A stretch of 64,000 nucleotides of DNA. It comes from Blastococcus sp. HT6-30. GTDB lineage: Bacteria > Actinomycetota > Actinomycetes > Mycobacteriales > Geodermatophilaceae. Positions 17,602-28,937 of the stretch are shown piece by piece (the first letter of the stretch is position 1; each line of letters starts with the position of its first letter). Made by a program: the position numbers and the translations under genes. The DNA is taken from contig NZ_CP155792.1 of assembly GCF_039729015.1 (NCBI RefSeq), positions 3,120,001 to 3,184,000 on the forward strand. The letters are read 5' to 3'. Under the pieces are notes generated by a model. The model had not been told where the DNA came from. It did not search any database and was given only the letters and a program-made list of their open reading frames with translations.

Positions 17602-18017
17602 CACACTTCTCCTTCACGCGTGATGAAGCGGCACTTCATCGGCAGCTTGTGGATCGCGCGGCGCATGGCCTCGCGGGCCACGGGCTCGGCGACACCGGAC
17701 AGCTCGAACAGCACGCGACCGGGCTTGACGTTGGCCACCCACCACTCGGGCGAACCCTTACCCGAGCCCATGCGGGTCTCGGCGGGCTTCTTCGTCAGGG
17801 GCCGGTCGGGGTAGATCGAGATCCACACCTTGCCGCCACGCTTGATGTGCCGGGTCATCGCGATACGCGCCGACTCGATCTGCCGGTTCGTGACGTAGGC
17901 CGGCTCCAGGGCCTGGATGGCGTACTCACCGAAGTTGATCTCGGTGCCGCCCTTGGCCCGGCCGGAGCGGCTCGGGTGGTGCTGCTTGCGGTGCTTGACG
18001 CGCCGTGGGATGAGCAT
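17601..18017 (-). CDS. rplP: 50S ribosomal protein L16
   Basis: Organises the A-site tRNA region of the 50S. It has 138 residues from ATG 18017: [40 protein letters not shown] and [19 protein letters not shown]. It follows rpsC by 4 bp. The longer frame to 18221 is antisense-like low-complexity sequence within rpsC and is rejected. Confidence 0.97.
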   Translation of the reverse strand: MLIPRRVKHRKQHHPSRSGRAKGGTEINFGEYAIQALEPAYVTNRQIESARIAMTRHIKRGGKVWISIYPDRPLTKKPAETRMGSGKGSPEWWVANVKPGRVLFELSGVAEPVAREAMRRAIHKLPMKCRFITREGEV

Positions 18018-18021
18018 GGCG

Positions 18022-18954
18022 TCAGGCCCCCTCTTCCGAACTCGTAGCCGTGGTGTTCTCGGCGGCCGTGGTCTCGGCAGCGGCGGTGGCCTCCGGGCCG
18101 GCAGCCTGGCCGAGCGTCTGCTCGGCAGGAGCCTCGCCGGAGGTCTGCGCGACCACTGCGTCATCCGCAGCCGCGACGGGCGTGGTGCCCTCGGCAGCGG
18201 CACGGCCGGCCTCGGTGCCACCGGCGGTCGTGCCGGACGAGCCGGACCGACGCGGACGCTGCGGGCGCTCGCGACGCTGCCCCTGACGGGCGGCGAGGGC
18301 CTCGAGGGCCTCGCGCTCGGCGCGGGAGCCGCTGACGTCGCCCTTGTAGATCCACACCTTGACGCCGATGCGACCGAAGGTCGTCCGGGCCTCGTAGATG
18401 CCGTAGTCGATGTTCGCCCGGAGCGTGTGCAGGGGCACGCGGCCCTCGCGGTAGAACTCCGAGCGGCTCATCTCGGTGCCGCCGAGGCGGCCCGAGCACT
18501 GCACCCGGATGCCCTTGACCTGCGGGCTCCGCTGCGCGGACTGCATCGCCTTGCGCATGGCACGGCGGAAGCTGACCCGGCTGGAGAGCTGCTCGGCCAC
18601 GCCCTGGGCGACCAGCTGCGCGTCGGACTCGGGGTTCTTCACCTCGAGGATGTTCAGCTGCACCTGCTTGCCGGTGAGCTTCTCCAGCTCGCCGCGGATG
18701 CGGTCGGCCTCGGCGCCGCGGCGGCCGATGACGATGCCCGGACGGGCGGTGTGGATGTCGACGCGGACCCGGTCACGGGTGCGCTCGATCTCCACCTTGG
18801 AGATGCCGGCCCGCTCCATGCCCTTGGACATGAGCTTGCGGATCGCGACGTCTTCCTTGACGTAGTCCTTGTACAGCTTGTCCGCGTACCACCGGGACTT
18901 GTAGTCGGTGGTGATCCCGAGTCGGAACCCGTGCGGGTTGACCTTCTGACCCAC
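18022..18954 (-). CDS. rpsC: 30S ribosomal protein S3 with long C-terminal tail
   Basis: Forms the mRNA entry tunnel. Residues 1-215 are typical: [20 protein letters not shown], the KH-domain motif [20 protein letters not shown] and [17 protein letters not shown]. The remaining 95 or so residues are a low-complexity Arg-, then Ala/Glu/Thr-rich tail, making 310 residues in all. Its start overlaps the rplV stop by one base. Confidence 0.97.
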   Translation of the reverse strand: MGQKVNPHGFRLGITTDYKSRWYADKLYKDYVKEDVAIRKLMSKGMERAGISKVEIERTRDRVRVDIHTARPGIVIGRRGAEADRIRGELEKLTGKQVQLNILEVKNPESDAQLVAQGVAEQLSSRVSFRRAMRKAMQSAQRSPQVKGIRVQCSGRLGGTEMSRSEFYREGRVPLHTLRANIDYGIYEARTTFGRIGVKVWIYKGDVSGSRAEREALEALAARQGQRRERPQRPRRSGSSGTTAGGTEAGRAAAEGTTPVAAADDAVVAQTSGEAPAEQTLGQAAGPEATAAAETTAAENTTATSSEEGA

Positions 18955-19421
18955 TAGCGGGTCCCTCCCCTCGTGTTGCTGGTGGACTGCTGGGTAGCCG
19001 GGCCGGACTGGCCGGTGTCCCGGCGCGCCTTGCGCGACTTCTGCGCGAGGACGGCGCTGGTGGCCACCTCGCTCACCTCGATGGTGATGTGGCTGGTCCG
19101 CTTGTTGATGCGGAACGCCCGGCCCTGCGCACGCGGACGGATCCGCTTGAGCGTGGGGCCCTCGTCGACGTAGGCGGCGCTGACCACGAGTGCAGCCGGG
19201 TCCAGCTGCAGGTTGTGCTCGGCGTTGGCCACCGCGCTGGCGACGACCTTGGCGACCGGCTCGCTGGCCGACTGCGGGGCGAACCGCAGCAGCGCCAGGG
19301 CCTCGTCGGTCGGCAGGTAGCGGATCAGGTCCACCACCCGGCGGGCCTTCATGGGGGTCACGCGGACGAACCGGGCCGTTGCCCGGGCGACCGGCGCCTC
19401 CTGTCCCAACTGGGAAGTCAT
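18954..19421 (-). CDS. rplV: 50S ribosomal protein L22
   Basis: Its extended loop lines the peptide exit tunnel at the macrolide site. It has 155 residues with [20 protein letters not shown] and the loop/strand [20 protein letters not shown]. The C-terminus carries about 25 additional Ser/Thr/Gln-rich residues. It follows rpsS by 20 bp. Confidence 0.97.
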   Translation of the reverse strand: MTSQLGQEAPVARATARFVRVTPMKARRVVDLIRYLPTDEALALLRFAPQSASEPVAKVVASAVANAEHNLQLDPAALVVSAAYVDEGPTLKRIRPRAQGRAFRINKRTSHITIEVSEVATSAVLAQKSRKARRDTGQSGPATQQSTSNTRGGTR

Positions 19422-19441
19422 CGGAATCTCTCTCTACCTGG

Positions 19442-19723
19442 TCAGCCCCGCCGCGAGCGGCGGTCGTCCTTGATGTGCCCGCGGAAGGTGCGCGTCGGCG
19501 CGAACTCCCCGAGCTTGTGCCCGACCATCGCCTCGGTGACGAACACCGGGACGTGCTTGCGGCCGTCGTGCACCGCGAGGGTGTGGCCCAGCATGTCGGG
19601 GATGATCGTCGAGCGGCGCGACCAGGTACGGATCACGTTCTTGGTGCCCTTTTCGTTCTGGGCGTCCACCTTGGCGAGCAGGTGGTCGTCGACGAACGGG
19701 CCCTTCTTCAGGCTGCGTGGCAT
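19442..19723 (-). CDS. rpsS: 30S ribosomal protein S19
   Basis: Head protein forming a complex with S13 that contacts tRNA. It has 93 residues: [28 protein letters not shown]-like [20 protein letters not shown] and [18 protein letters not shown]. It follows rplB by 23 bp. Confidence 0.97.
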   Translation of the reverse strand: MPRSLKKGPFVDDHLLAKVDAQNEKGTKNVIRTWSRRSTIIPDMLGHTLAVHDGRKHVPVFVTEAMVGHKLGEFAPTRTFRGHIKDDRRSRRG

Positions 19724-19746
19724 GTCTATCGGACTCCTTTACCCGC

Positions 19747-20580
19747 TCAGCGCTTCTTGTTGGTGCGCCGGCGGCGCACGATCAGGGCGTCACTGGCCTT
19801 CCGCTTGCGCGTCCGGCCCTCCGGCTTGCCCTTCGGGTTCACCGGGTGGCGTCCACCGGAGGTCTTGCCCTCACCACCACCGTGCGGGTGGTCCACCGGG
19901 TTCATGGCGACACCACGGACGGTCGGGCGCTTGCCCTTCCACCGCATCCGGCCTGCCTTGCCCCAGTTGATGTTCGACTGCTCGGCGTTGCCCACCTCAC
20001 CGACGGTCGCGCGGCAGCGCACGTCGACGTTGCGGATCTCGCCCGACGGCATGCGCAGCTGGGCGAACCGGCCCTCACGGGCGACCAGCTGGACGCTGGT
20101 ACCCGCGGACCGGGCGATCTTCGCGCCGCCACCGGGACGGAGCTCGATGGCGTGAACCACCGTGCCGACCGGGATGTTCCGCAACGGCAGGTTGTTGCCC
20201 GGCTTGATGTCGGCGGCAGGGCCGCACTCGACCGTGTCGCCCTGCTTCAGGCGGGCCGGCGCGATGATGTAGCGCTTCTCGCCGTCGGCGAAGTGCAGGA
20301 GCGCGATCCGCGACGTGCGGTTCGGGTCGTACTCGATGTGCGCGACCTTGGCCGGCACGCCGTCCTTGTCGGCGCGACGGAAGTCGATCACCCGGTACGC
20401 ACGCTTGTGGCCGCCGCCCTGGTGACGAGCGGTGACCTTCCCGTGCACGTTGCGCCCGCCACGACCGTGCAGCGGTCGGACCAGCGACTTCTCGGGGTGG
20501 TCTCGCGTGACCTCGGCGAAGTCGGCGACGCTGGAGCCGCGGCGGCCCGGCGTCGTCGGCTTGTACTTGCGGATAGCCAT
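19747..20580 (-). CDS. rplB: 50S ribosomal protein L2
   Basis: Needed for subunit association and peptidyl-transferase function. The 277 residues begin [20 protein letters not shown]. The conserved C-terminal [20 protein letters not shown] includes the His associated with activity, and [19 protein letters not shown] follows. It sits between rplW and rpsS as in the canonical S10 operon. Confidence 0.97.
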   Translation of the reverse strand: MAIRKYKPTTPGRRGSSVADFAEVTRDHPEKSLVRPLHGRGGRNVHGKVTARHQGGGHKRAYRVIDFRRADKDGVPAKVAHIEYDPNRTSRIALLHFADGEKRYIIAPARLKQGDTVECGPAADIKPGNNLPLRNIPVGTVVHAIELRPGGGAKIARSAGTSVQLVAREGRFAQLRMPSGEIRNVDVRCRATVGEVGNAEQSNINWGKAGRMRWKGKRPTVRGVAMNPVDHPHGGGEGKTSGGRHPVNPKGKPEGRTRKRKASDALIVRRRRTNKKR

Positions 20581-20623
20581 TGCTGACTCAGTCCTCTATC
20601 TCTGGTCCGAACGGTCACGGCGC

Positions 20624-20926
20624 TCAGGCGCCGGGACCACCGAAGATCTCGATGCGGTCGCCGGCAGCCACGGAGACGATGGCGCGCTTGGTGTCCTTGC
20701 GCTTGCCCATCTGGGTACCCCGGCTGCGCTTGCGCTTGCCCTGGCGGTTGATCGTGTTCACGCCGAGGACCTTCACCTTGAAGATCTGCTCGACCGCGAT
20801 CTTGATCTGCGTCTTGTTGGCGTCCGGCCGCACGATGAACGTGTACTGGTTGCCGTCGAGCAGGCCGTAGCTCTTCTCGGAGATGACCGGGGCGAGCAGG
20901 ACGTCCCGGGGGTCGCGGACGCTCAT
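20624..20926 (-). CDS. rplW: 50S ribosomal protein L23
   Basis: Exit-tunnel protein that docks trigger factor and SRP. It has 100 residues: [40 protein letters not shown] and the basic loop [20 protein letters not shown]. The start forms ATGA with the rplD stop. Confidence 0.97.
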   Translation of the reverse strand: MSVRDPRDVLLAPVISEKSYGLLDGNQYTFIVRPDANKTQIKIAVEQIFKVKVLGVNTINRQGKRKRSRGTQMGKRKDTKRAIVSVAAGDRIEIFGGPGA

Positions 20927-21699
20927 GCCTTCTCCTCGGTGGTCTCTTCGACGTTGCCCTCGCCGGCGGCGGGGGCGATGGACGGGACGCCACCGGCGAT
21001 CTCGTGGGTGGCGAGGTCGGGCAGGTCGGCGCCGGAGCGCTTGCCCTTGGCCGGACCGGCGACGAACTCGGCCAGCGCCGCCTCCGTGAAGATCACCTCG
21101 TCAGAGACCAGCACGTCGTAGGTGTTGAGCTGGCCGGCCTCGATCAGGTGCACCTCGGGGACGTTGCGCAGGCTGACCCAGTTCACGATGTCCTCGCGGT
21201 CCAGGACGATGAGGACCCGCTTCGCCTGCGTCACCGCGTTGAGGGTCGCCAGGGCGGCCTTCGTCTTCGGGGCATCGCCGTCCACGAACGCGGAGACCAC
21301 GTGCACCCGGCCCTCGCGGGCCCGGTCGGAGAGGGCTCCGCGTAGGGCGGCGGCCTTCATCTTCTTCGGGGTCTTCTGCTCGTAGTTGCGCGGCGTGGGG
21401 CCGTGCACGATGCCACCGCCGGTGAACTGCGGCGCGCGGATCGAGCCCTGGCGGGCCCGGCCGGTGCCCTTCTGCCGGTACGGCTTGACGCCACCACCGC
21501 GGACCTGCGCCCGCGTCTTGGTCGCGTGCGTGCCCTGGCGGGCCGCGGCCAGCTGGGCCACGACCACCTGGTGCATGAGGGAGACGTTGGCATCGGCGTC
21601 GAAGAGCTCACCGGGCAGCGTGACGCTGCCGGAGGTCTCCCCCGCCGGGGTGCGCACGTCGACCTGGCGGTCGGTGCGCGTCTCGGTGGACTGGGTCAC
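20923..21699 (-). CDS. rplD: 50S ribosomal protein L4 with acidic C-terminal tail
   Basis: Its loop contributes to the exit tunnel beside L22. The tunnel-loop region [20 protein letters not shown] and [20 protein letters not shown] are diagnostic. The 258-residue length includes about 30 N-terminal extra residues and an acidic Glu/Thr tail (VEETTEEKA). The start overlaps the rplC stop by 4 bp. Confidence 0.97.
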   Translation of the reverse strand: MTQSTETRTDRQVDVRTPAGETSGSVTLPGELFDADANVSLMHQVVVAQLAAARQGTHATKTRAQVRGGGVKPYRQKGTGRARQGSIRAPQFTGGGIVHGPTPRNYEQKTPKKMKAAALRGALSDRAREGRVHVVSAFVDGDAPKTKAALATLNAVTQAKRVLIVLDREDIVNWVSLRNVPEVHLIEAGQLNTYDVLVSDEVIFTEAALAEFVAGPAKGKRSGADLPDLATHEIAGGVPSIAPAAGEGNVEETTEEKA

Positions 21700-22361
21700 T
21701 TGTCGTCACTCCCCACGGGCCCACCCTTGACCGCCGAACGGACCAGCACGAGGCCGCCCTTCGGGCCGGGGATGGCGCCCTTGATCAGCAGCAGGCCACG
21801 CTCGGCGTCCACCTTGTGGACGTTGAGCGACAGGGTCGTGGTCTTTACCGCGCCCATGCGGCCGGCCATGCGCAGGCCCTTGAAGACCCGGCCGGGGGTG
21901 GACGCGCCACCGATCGAGCCGGGGGCGCGGTGCTTGCGGTGCGTGCCGTGACCGGCGCCCAGACCCTTGAAGCCGTGACGCTTCATGACACCGGCCGTGC
22001 CCTTGCCCTTGCTGGTGCCGATGACGTCCACCTTGGCCACGCCGTCGAACACGTCGGTGGTCAGCTCCTGGCCGACCGTGTAGTTGCCGGCGTCCGAGGT
22101 GCGGAGTTCCACCAGGTGCCGCCGCGGCGTGACGCCCGCCTTGGTGAAGTGCCCGCCCTCGGGACGGTTCACCTTGCGCGGGTCGATCTCACCGAAACCG
22201 AGCTGGACGGCGGAGTAGCCGTCGACCTCGGGGGTGCGCACCTGGGTCACCACACACGGGCCCGCCTTGACGACGGTCACCGGCACGAGGCGGTTGTTCT
22301 CGTCGAAAACCTGGGTCATCCCCAGCTTCTCGCCGAGGAGACCACGAAATGTGCTCGCCAT
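21696..22361 (-). CDS. rplC: 50S ribosomal protein L3
   Basis: One of two assembly initiators, reaching to the peptidyl-transferase centre. It has 221 residues with [40 protein letters not shown] and [20 protein letters not shown]. It follows rpsJ by 15 bp. Confidence 0.97.
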   Translation of the reverse strand: MASTFRGLLGEKLGMTQVFDENNRLVPVTVVKAGPCVVTQVRTPEVDGYSAVQLGFGEIDPRKVNRPEGGHFTKAGVTPRRHLVELRTSDAGNYTVGQELTTDVFDGVAKVDVIGTSKGKGTAGVMKRHGFKGLGAGHGTHRKHRAPGSIGGASTPGRVFKGLRMAGRMGAVKTTTLSLNVHKVDAERGLLLIKGAIPGPKGGLVLVRSAVKGGPVGSDDK

Positions 22362-22376
22362 GTCTGCTGACTGCCC

Positions 22377-22682
22377 TTACTGAATGTTGACGTCGACCGA
22401 AGCCGGCAGGTCGATGCGCATGAGCGCGTCGACCGTCTTCGGCGTCGGGTCGAGGATGTCGATGAGCCGCTTGTGCGTGCGCATCTCGAAGTGCTCGAAC
22501 GAGTCCTTGTACTTGTGCGGTGAACGGATCACCGCGTACACGTTCTTCTCCGTCGGCAGCGGCACCGGGCCGACGACGCGCGCTCCGGTCTTCGTCACCG
22601 TCTCCACGATGCGCCGCGCCGAGGCGTCGATGGCCTCGTGGTCGTATGCCTTCAGCCGGATGCGGATCTTCTGTCCCGCCAT
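22377..22682 (-). CDS. rpsJ: 30S ribosomal protein S10
   Basis: 30S head protein and, as NusE, a partner of NusB/NusG in antitermination. The 101 residues begin [20 protein letters not shown] and contain [20 protein letters not shown] and [20 protein letters not shown]. It is the first gene of the S10 group, preceded by a 127-bp spacer with the tuf terminator. Confidence 0.97.
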   Translation of the reverse strand: MAGQKIRIRLKAYDHEAIDASARRIVETVTKTGARVVGPVPLPTEKNVYAVIRSPHKYKDSFEHFEMRTHKRLIDILDPTPKTVDALMRIDLPASVDVNIQ

Positions 22683-22771
22683 CGCCTGTTCTCGCTCCTG
22701 CCGATCGGTTGTGAAGGTTCAAGTGGGTCTGCTGACCCGGGCGGATCCGGGTTGTCCCAGACCCATGACCG

Positions 22772-22799
22772 GGCGGCGGCCGGATCCCCGGCCGCCGCC
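22772..22799. terminator. Terminator after tuf
   Basis: A perfect 12-bp stem (GGCGGCGGCCGG / CCGGCCGCCGCC) with a 4-nt loop, 10 nt after the tuf stop. It separates the str and S10 gene groups. Confidence 0.8.
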
Positions 22800-22809
22800 T
22801 GTCAGGGTG

Positions 22810-24003
22810 TTACTTGATGATCTTCGTGACGCGCCCAGCGCCGACGGTCCGGCCACCCTCGCGGATGGCGAACCGGAGACCCTCCTCCATGGCGATGGGC
22901 TGGATGAGCTCCACCGTCATCTCGGTGTTGTCGCCCGGCATGACCATCTCGGTGCCGGCGGGCAGGGTCACGACGCCGGTCACGTCCGTCGTCCGGAAGT
23001 AGAACTGGGGACGGTAGTTGTTGAAGAACGGCGTGTGACGGCCACCCTCGTCCTTCGAGAGGATGTAGACCGAACCCTCGAAGTTGGTGTGCGGGGTGAT
23101 CGAGCCGGGCTTCACGACGACCTGGCCGCGCTCCACGTCCTCACGCTTGATGCCGCGGAGGAGCAGGCCCACGTTGTCGCCGGCCTGGCCCTGGTCGAGC
23201 AGCTTGCGGAACATCTCGACGCCGGTGACGGTCGTCTTCGTCGAACCCTCGCGGATACCGACGATCTCGATCTCCTCGGAGACCTTCACGATGCCGCGCT
23301 CGACGCGACCGGTGACGACGGTGCCGCGACCGGTGATCGTGAAGACGTCCTCGACGGGCATGAGGAACGGCTTGTCGATCTCGCGCTCCGGCTCGGGGAT
23401 CGCCGAGTCGACGGCGTCCATGAGCTCCATGAGCTTGTCGCCCCACTCGGCGTCGCCCTCGAGGGCCTTCAGCGCGGAGACGCGGACCACGGGGACGTCG
23501 TCGCCCGGGAACTCGTACTCGCTGAGCAGCTCGCGGACCTCCAGCTCGACGAGCTCGAGGATCTCCTCGTCGTCGACCATGTCGGCCTTGTTGAGCGCCA
23601 CGACGATGTAGGGGACGCCGACCTGGCGGGCCAGGAGGACGTGCTCCTTGGTCTGCGGCATCGGGCCGTCGGTGGCGGCCACGACCAGGATCGCGCCGTC
23701 CATCTGCGCGGCACCGGTGATCATGTTCTTGATGTAGTCGGCGTGCCCGGGGCAGTCGACGTGCGCGTAGTGCCGGTTCTCGGTCTGGTACTCGACGTGC
23801 GCGATCGAGATCGTGATCCCGCGAGCCTTCTCCTCGGGCGCCTTGTCGATCTGGTCGAACGCGGACGCCTCGTTGAGGTTCGGGTACTTGTCGTGCAGGA
23901 CCTTGGTGATCGCTGCGGTCAGCGTCGTCTTGCCGTGGTCGATGTGCCCGATGGTGCCGATGTTGACGTGCGGCTTGTTCCGCTCGAACTTGGCCTTGGC
24001 CAC
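22810..24003 (-). CDS. tuf: Elongation factor Tu
   Basis: GTPase that delivers aminoacyl-tRNA to the ribosome. The 397 residues begin at GTG 24003 with (M)[19 protein letters not shown]. GTPase motifs are GHIDHGKT (G1), DCPGHADY (G3) and NKAD (G4). The barrel domains contain the usual [17 protein letters not shown] near the C-terminus. It is preceded by 174 bp after fusA and followed by a strong terminator. Confidence 0.98.
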   Translation of the reverse strand: MAKAKFERNKPHVNIGTIGHIDHGKTTLTAAITKVLHDKYPNLNEASAFDQIDKAPEEKARGITISIAHVEYQTENRHYAHVDCPGHADYIKNMITGAAQMDGAILVVAATDGPMPQTKEHVLLARQVGVPYIVVALNKADMVDDEEILELVELEVRELLSEYEFPGDDVPVVRVSALKALEGDAEWGDKLMELMDAVDSAIPEPEREIDKPFLMPVEDVFTITGRGTVVTGRVERGIVKVSEEIEIVGIREGSTKTTVTGVEMFRKLLDQGQAGDNVGLLLRGIKREDVERGQVVVKPGSITPHTNFEGSVYILSKDEGGRHTPFFNNYRPQFYFRTTDVTGVVTLPAGTEMVMPGDNTEMTVELIQPIAMEEGLRFAIREGGRTVGAGRVTKIIK

Positions 24004-24177
24004 TGGGTTCCTCTCCTCGTGGTTACGCAGGTGGTGCGTGCTCTGGGGTGGGGGCTCTGCTCAGGAGGTCGCGGGCTGTCGGCCCGCCTCCCGGTTACTC
24101 GCCGGTCGCCTCCGCGGAGTTCATGACTCGGCTCCGGGATCGCTCCGCTCCTCGGGCCGCGGACGGCCCTGCGATGC

Positions 24178-26277
<2,100 letters not shown>

Positions 26278-26362
26278 TACTTCTCCTCTTTGTTCTGGTC
26301 CGCGAGCGGGGTCCGGGGGTGGCCCGGACTTCCCGCCGGCCGCGGGTGCTGGTGGACGGACG

Positions 26363-26833
26363 TCACCAGCGGTAGTGCGCGAAGGCCTTGTTCGACTCGG
26401 CCATCTTGTGCGTGTCCTCGCGCCGCTTCACGGCGGCACCCAGGCCGTTGCTCGCGTCGAGCAGCTCGTTCATCAGGCGCTCGGTCATCGTCTTCTCGCG
26501 ACGGGCCCGGCTGTACTGGATGAGCCAGCGCAGGCCGAGCGTCGTGCTGCGGGAGGCTCGGACCTCGACCGGGACCTGGTAGGTCGCGCCACCGACGCGG
26601 CGGCTGCGGACCTCGAGGGCCGGCTTCACGTTGTCCAGCGCGCGCTTCAGCGTGACGACCGGGTCGGTGTCGGTCTTGGCGCGGGCGCCCTCGAGCGCGC
26701 CGTAGACGATCGCCTCGGCGACCGAACGCTTGCCGTCGACCAGCACCTTGTTCACCAGCTGGGTGACCAGCGGCGACTGGTACACCGGGTCGGCGACCAG
26801 CGGACGCTTCGGTGCGGGGCCCTTGCGCGGCAT
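26363..26833 (-). CDS. rpsG: 30S ribosomal protein S7
   Basis: Initiates assembly of the 30S head and borders the E site. It has 156 residues: [40 protein letters not shown] and [20 protein letters not shown]. The ATG shares one base with the rpsL stop (TAATG). Confidence 0.98.
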   Translation of the reverse strand: MPRKGPAPKRPLVADPVYQSPLVTQLVNKVLVDGKRSVAEAIVYGALEGARAKTDTDPVVTLKRALDNVKPALEVRSRRVGGATYQVPVEVRASRSTTLGLRWLIQYSRARREKTMTERLMNELLDASNGLGAAVKRREDTHKMAESNKAFAHYRW

Positions 26834-27207
26834 TAGCTCTTCTCCTTCTTCGCGCCGTACCGGCTGCGAGCCTGCTTGCGGTTGCGGACACCCTGGGTGT
26901 CCAGCGAGCCGCGGATGATCTTGTACCGCACGCCGGGCAGGTCCTTCACACGGCCGCCGCGCACGAGCACCATCGAGTGCTCCTGCAGGTTGTGGCCGAC
27001 GCCCGGGATGTAGGCGGTCACCTCGATGCCACTGGTGAGGCGGACGCGAGCGACCTTGCGCAGCGCCGAGTTCGGCTTCTTCGGCGTCGTCGTGTACACG
27101 CGCGTGCAGACACCGCGACGCTGGGGCGAACCCTTCAGCGCCGGGGTGTTGGTCTTCTCGACCTTGTCCTCGCGGCCCTTGCGGACCAGCTGGTTGATCG
27201 TGGGCAT
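26833..27207 (-). CDS. rpsL: 30S ribosomal protein S12
   Basis: Decoding-centre protein. It has 124 residues from ATG 27207 ([20 protein letters not shown]). Lys43 and Lys88, the positions altered in classic streptomycin resistance, are wild type ([22 protein letters not shown]). The frame stays open upstream to 27525, but that part is leader sequence. First gene of the str group, with a predicted promoter at 27534-27562. Confidence 0.98.
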   Translation of the reverse strand: MPTINQLVRKGREDKVEKTNTPALKGSPQRRGVCTRVYTTTPKKPNSALRKVARVRLTSGIEVTAYIPGVGHNLQEHSMVLVRGGRVKDLPGVRYKIIRGSLDTQGVRNRKQARSRYGAKKEKS

Positions 27208-27735
27208 GGGTGGCCTGGATCTCCTACCTGCGCTGGGTGGTGCTGTCGAATACCTGCTGACTGCTCTGCGGTGGTGCTGGGGTGCCGGCTCCTCGTCGGA
27301 ACCTTCCCGGGGGCGGTCGTGTTCCAACGTCCGGTCCACGCGGTCGGGCGTGTCGCCCTTCCCGGGACCGGTTCGGTGTCGGACCGAACTCGGTTGCCCC
27401 TCGCGACTCGGCGCCGCCACCCCCCGGATCAGGTCCGGAAGGGCGGTCCCCGGCGGCCTGAAGTTCTCACCTCTGGCCACCCAGGCGCACCGCGAACGGG
27501 AGCAGGCCCAGGGCACCCTGGGCACGGCTGACCACGATACCCGTGCCGGTGGAGACGGTCAAAGGCGGGGTCCCTCACACACGTCGACACGTCGACCGGA
27601 GGGGCCGGGCAGGGACGAGCTGTCCGCACGGTACCGCCGTGTGCCGCCGAGGCACAGCTCCTCCGCTTCCCCGCGCGGCGCCCGATAGCGTGCGGGACGG
27701 CGCCGACGGTGGCGCCGCGACACAGAGGAGTGCAC
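27208..27735. other. Divergent spacer with the rpsL leader
   Basis: There is no gene in these 528 bp. The predicted str promoter lies at 27534-27562 and implies a leader of about 320 nt. The leader contains two direct CCTTCCCGGG copies (near 27304 and 27356) and a 7-bp hairpin GTTCGGT / ACCGAAC (27371-27389). The plus-strand LLM gene promoter must also lie here; TAGCGT near 27687 is only a weak candidate for it. Confidence 0.6.
27534..27562 (-). promoter_or_regulatory. Predicted str operon promoter
   Basis: On the minus strand TTGACC (27557-27562) and TATCGT (27534-27539) are separated by exactly 17 bp, a very good fit to the actinobacterial housekeeping consensus. It would drive rpsL-rpsG-fusA-tuf from about 27527. 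Confidence 0.75.
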
Positions 27736-28776
27736 GTGCGCATCGGCATCCAGGCCAGCTACAGCGGTGGTTTCCAGGAGACGGCGGCGGAGATCCGCGA
27801 CCTCGAGTCCGCGGGGCTCGACCTGGCCGCGGTGGCCGAGGTCTACACCTTCGACGCGGTCAGCCAGCTGGGCTACCTCGCGGCGGTGACCGAGCGGGTC
27901 GAGCTGTTGAGCGCCATCTTCCCCATCTACAGCCGGACCCCGGCGCTGACCGCGATGACCGCCGCCGGCCTGGACTTCGTCTCCGGCGGGCGCTTCACCC
28001 TCGGCCTGGGCGCCTCGGGCCCGCAGGTGATCGAGGGCTGGCACGGCGTCCCCTACGACGCCCCGCTGCAGCGCACCCGCGAGGTCGTGGAGGTCTGCCG
28101 GCAGGTGTGGCGTCGCGACCGTCTGGACCACCAGGGCCGGAAGTACACGATCCCGCTGCCGGCCGATCAGGGCACCGGCCTGGGCAAGCCGCTCAAGCTC
28201 ATCAACACCCCGGTGCGCGAGCGCATCCCGGTGATGCTGGCCGCGCTGGGCCCCAAGAACGTCGAGCTCGCCGCCGAGATCGCCGAGGCCTGGGAGCCGA
28301 TCTTCTTCGTGCCCGAGAAGGCGGCGTCGGTGTGGGGCGAATCCCTCGCCGCCGGCAAGGCCAAGCGGGACCCGGCGCTCGGCGACCTGCAGGTCACCAC
28401 CGGCGTCCCCGTGGCGATCGGCGAGGACGTCGAGCCGATGCTGGAGTTCGTGAAGCCGTCGCTGGCGCTCTACATCGGCGGCATGGGGGCACGGGGCAAG
28501 AACTTCTACAACGACCTCGCCGTCCGGTACGGCTACGAAGCGCAGGCGAAGACCATCCAGGACCTCTACCTCGGCGGGAAGAAGGACGAGGCCGCCGCCG
28601 CGGTGCCGGACGAGCTGGTGCGGGCGTCCTCGCTCATCGGCCCGGAGGGCCACGTCGCGGAGCGCATCGCGGCCTTCCGCGAGGCCGGGGTCACCACGCT
28701 CATGCTCCAGCCTCTCGACGGTAGCCGTGAGGGCCGCCTCAAGACCGTGGAGACGATGAAGCGGCTCGCCGGCTGA
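27736..28776 (+). CDS. LLM-class (F420-dependent type) flavin oxidoreductase
   Basis: A TIM-barrel protein of the luciferase-like monooxygenase superfamily; actinobacterial members often use F420. It has 346 residues from GTG 27736, with GAGGAG 5 nt upstream. Family features are the N-terminal RIGIQASYSGGF strand, ATAVTERVELLSAIFPIYSRTP-type beta3 region, GGRFTLGLGASGPQVIEGWH and the C-terminal FREAGVTTLMLQPLDG. It stands alone between rpsL and a strong terminator. Substrate cannot be read from sequence. Confidence 0.88.
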   Translation: MRIGIQASYSGGFQETAAEIRDLESAGLDLAAVAEVYTFDAVSQLGYLAAVTERVELLSAIFPIYSRTPALTAMTAAGLDFVSGGRFTLGLGASGPQVIEGWHGVPYDAPLQRTREVVEVCRQVWRRDRLDHQGRKYTIPLPADQGTGLGKPLKLINTPVRERIPVMLAALGPKNVELAAEIAEAWEPIFFVPEKAASVWGESLAAGKAKRDPALGDLQVTTGVPVAIGEDVEPMLEFVKPSLALYIGGMGARGKNFYNDLAVRYGYEAQAKTIQDLYLGGKKDEAAAAVPDELVRASSLIGPEGHVAERIAAFREAGVTTLMLQPLDGSREGRLKTVETMKRLAG

Positions 28777-28810
28777 GCAAGCTGCAGGCCCCACAGGCCG
28801 GGGAGAGCCG

Positions 28811-28842
28811 CCGGGGGCCTTCGCGATCGCGAAGGCCCCCGG
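28811..28842. terminator. 32-bp perfect palindrome terminator
   Basis: CCGGGGGCCTTCGCGA followed directly by its reverse complement: 16-bp arms with no spacer. It lies between the convergent LLM gene and tctA and should terminate from both sides. The rest of the spacer (28777-28937) is unremarkable. Confidence 0.85.
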
Positions 28843-28937
28843 AGGTCCCACTGTCCGAGACGGCGCCCGGTCCGCAGCCGTTCCCAACCGGGCCCCGAGG
28901 CGAGAAGTCCTCGACACCCCCTGGGCCGCGACGAACG

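Noticed and set aside
27208-27525. N-terminal extension of rpsL of about 106 residues
   Set aside because: S12 starts at MPTINQ in all families. The extension is Pro/Arg-rich leader sequence that crosses hairpins and direct repeats, and the ATG at 27207 is conserved.
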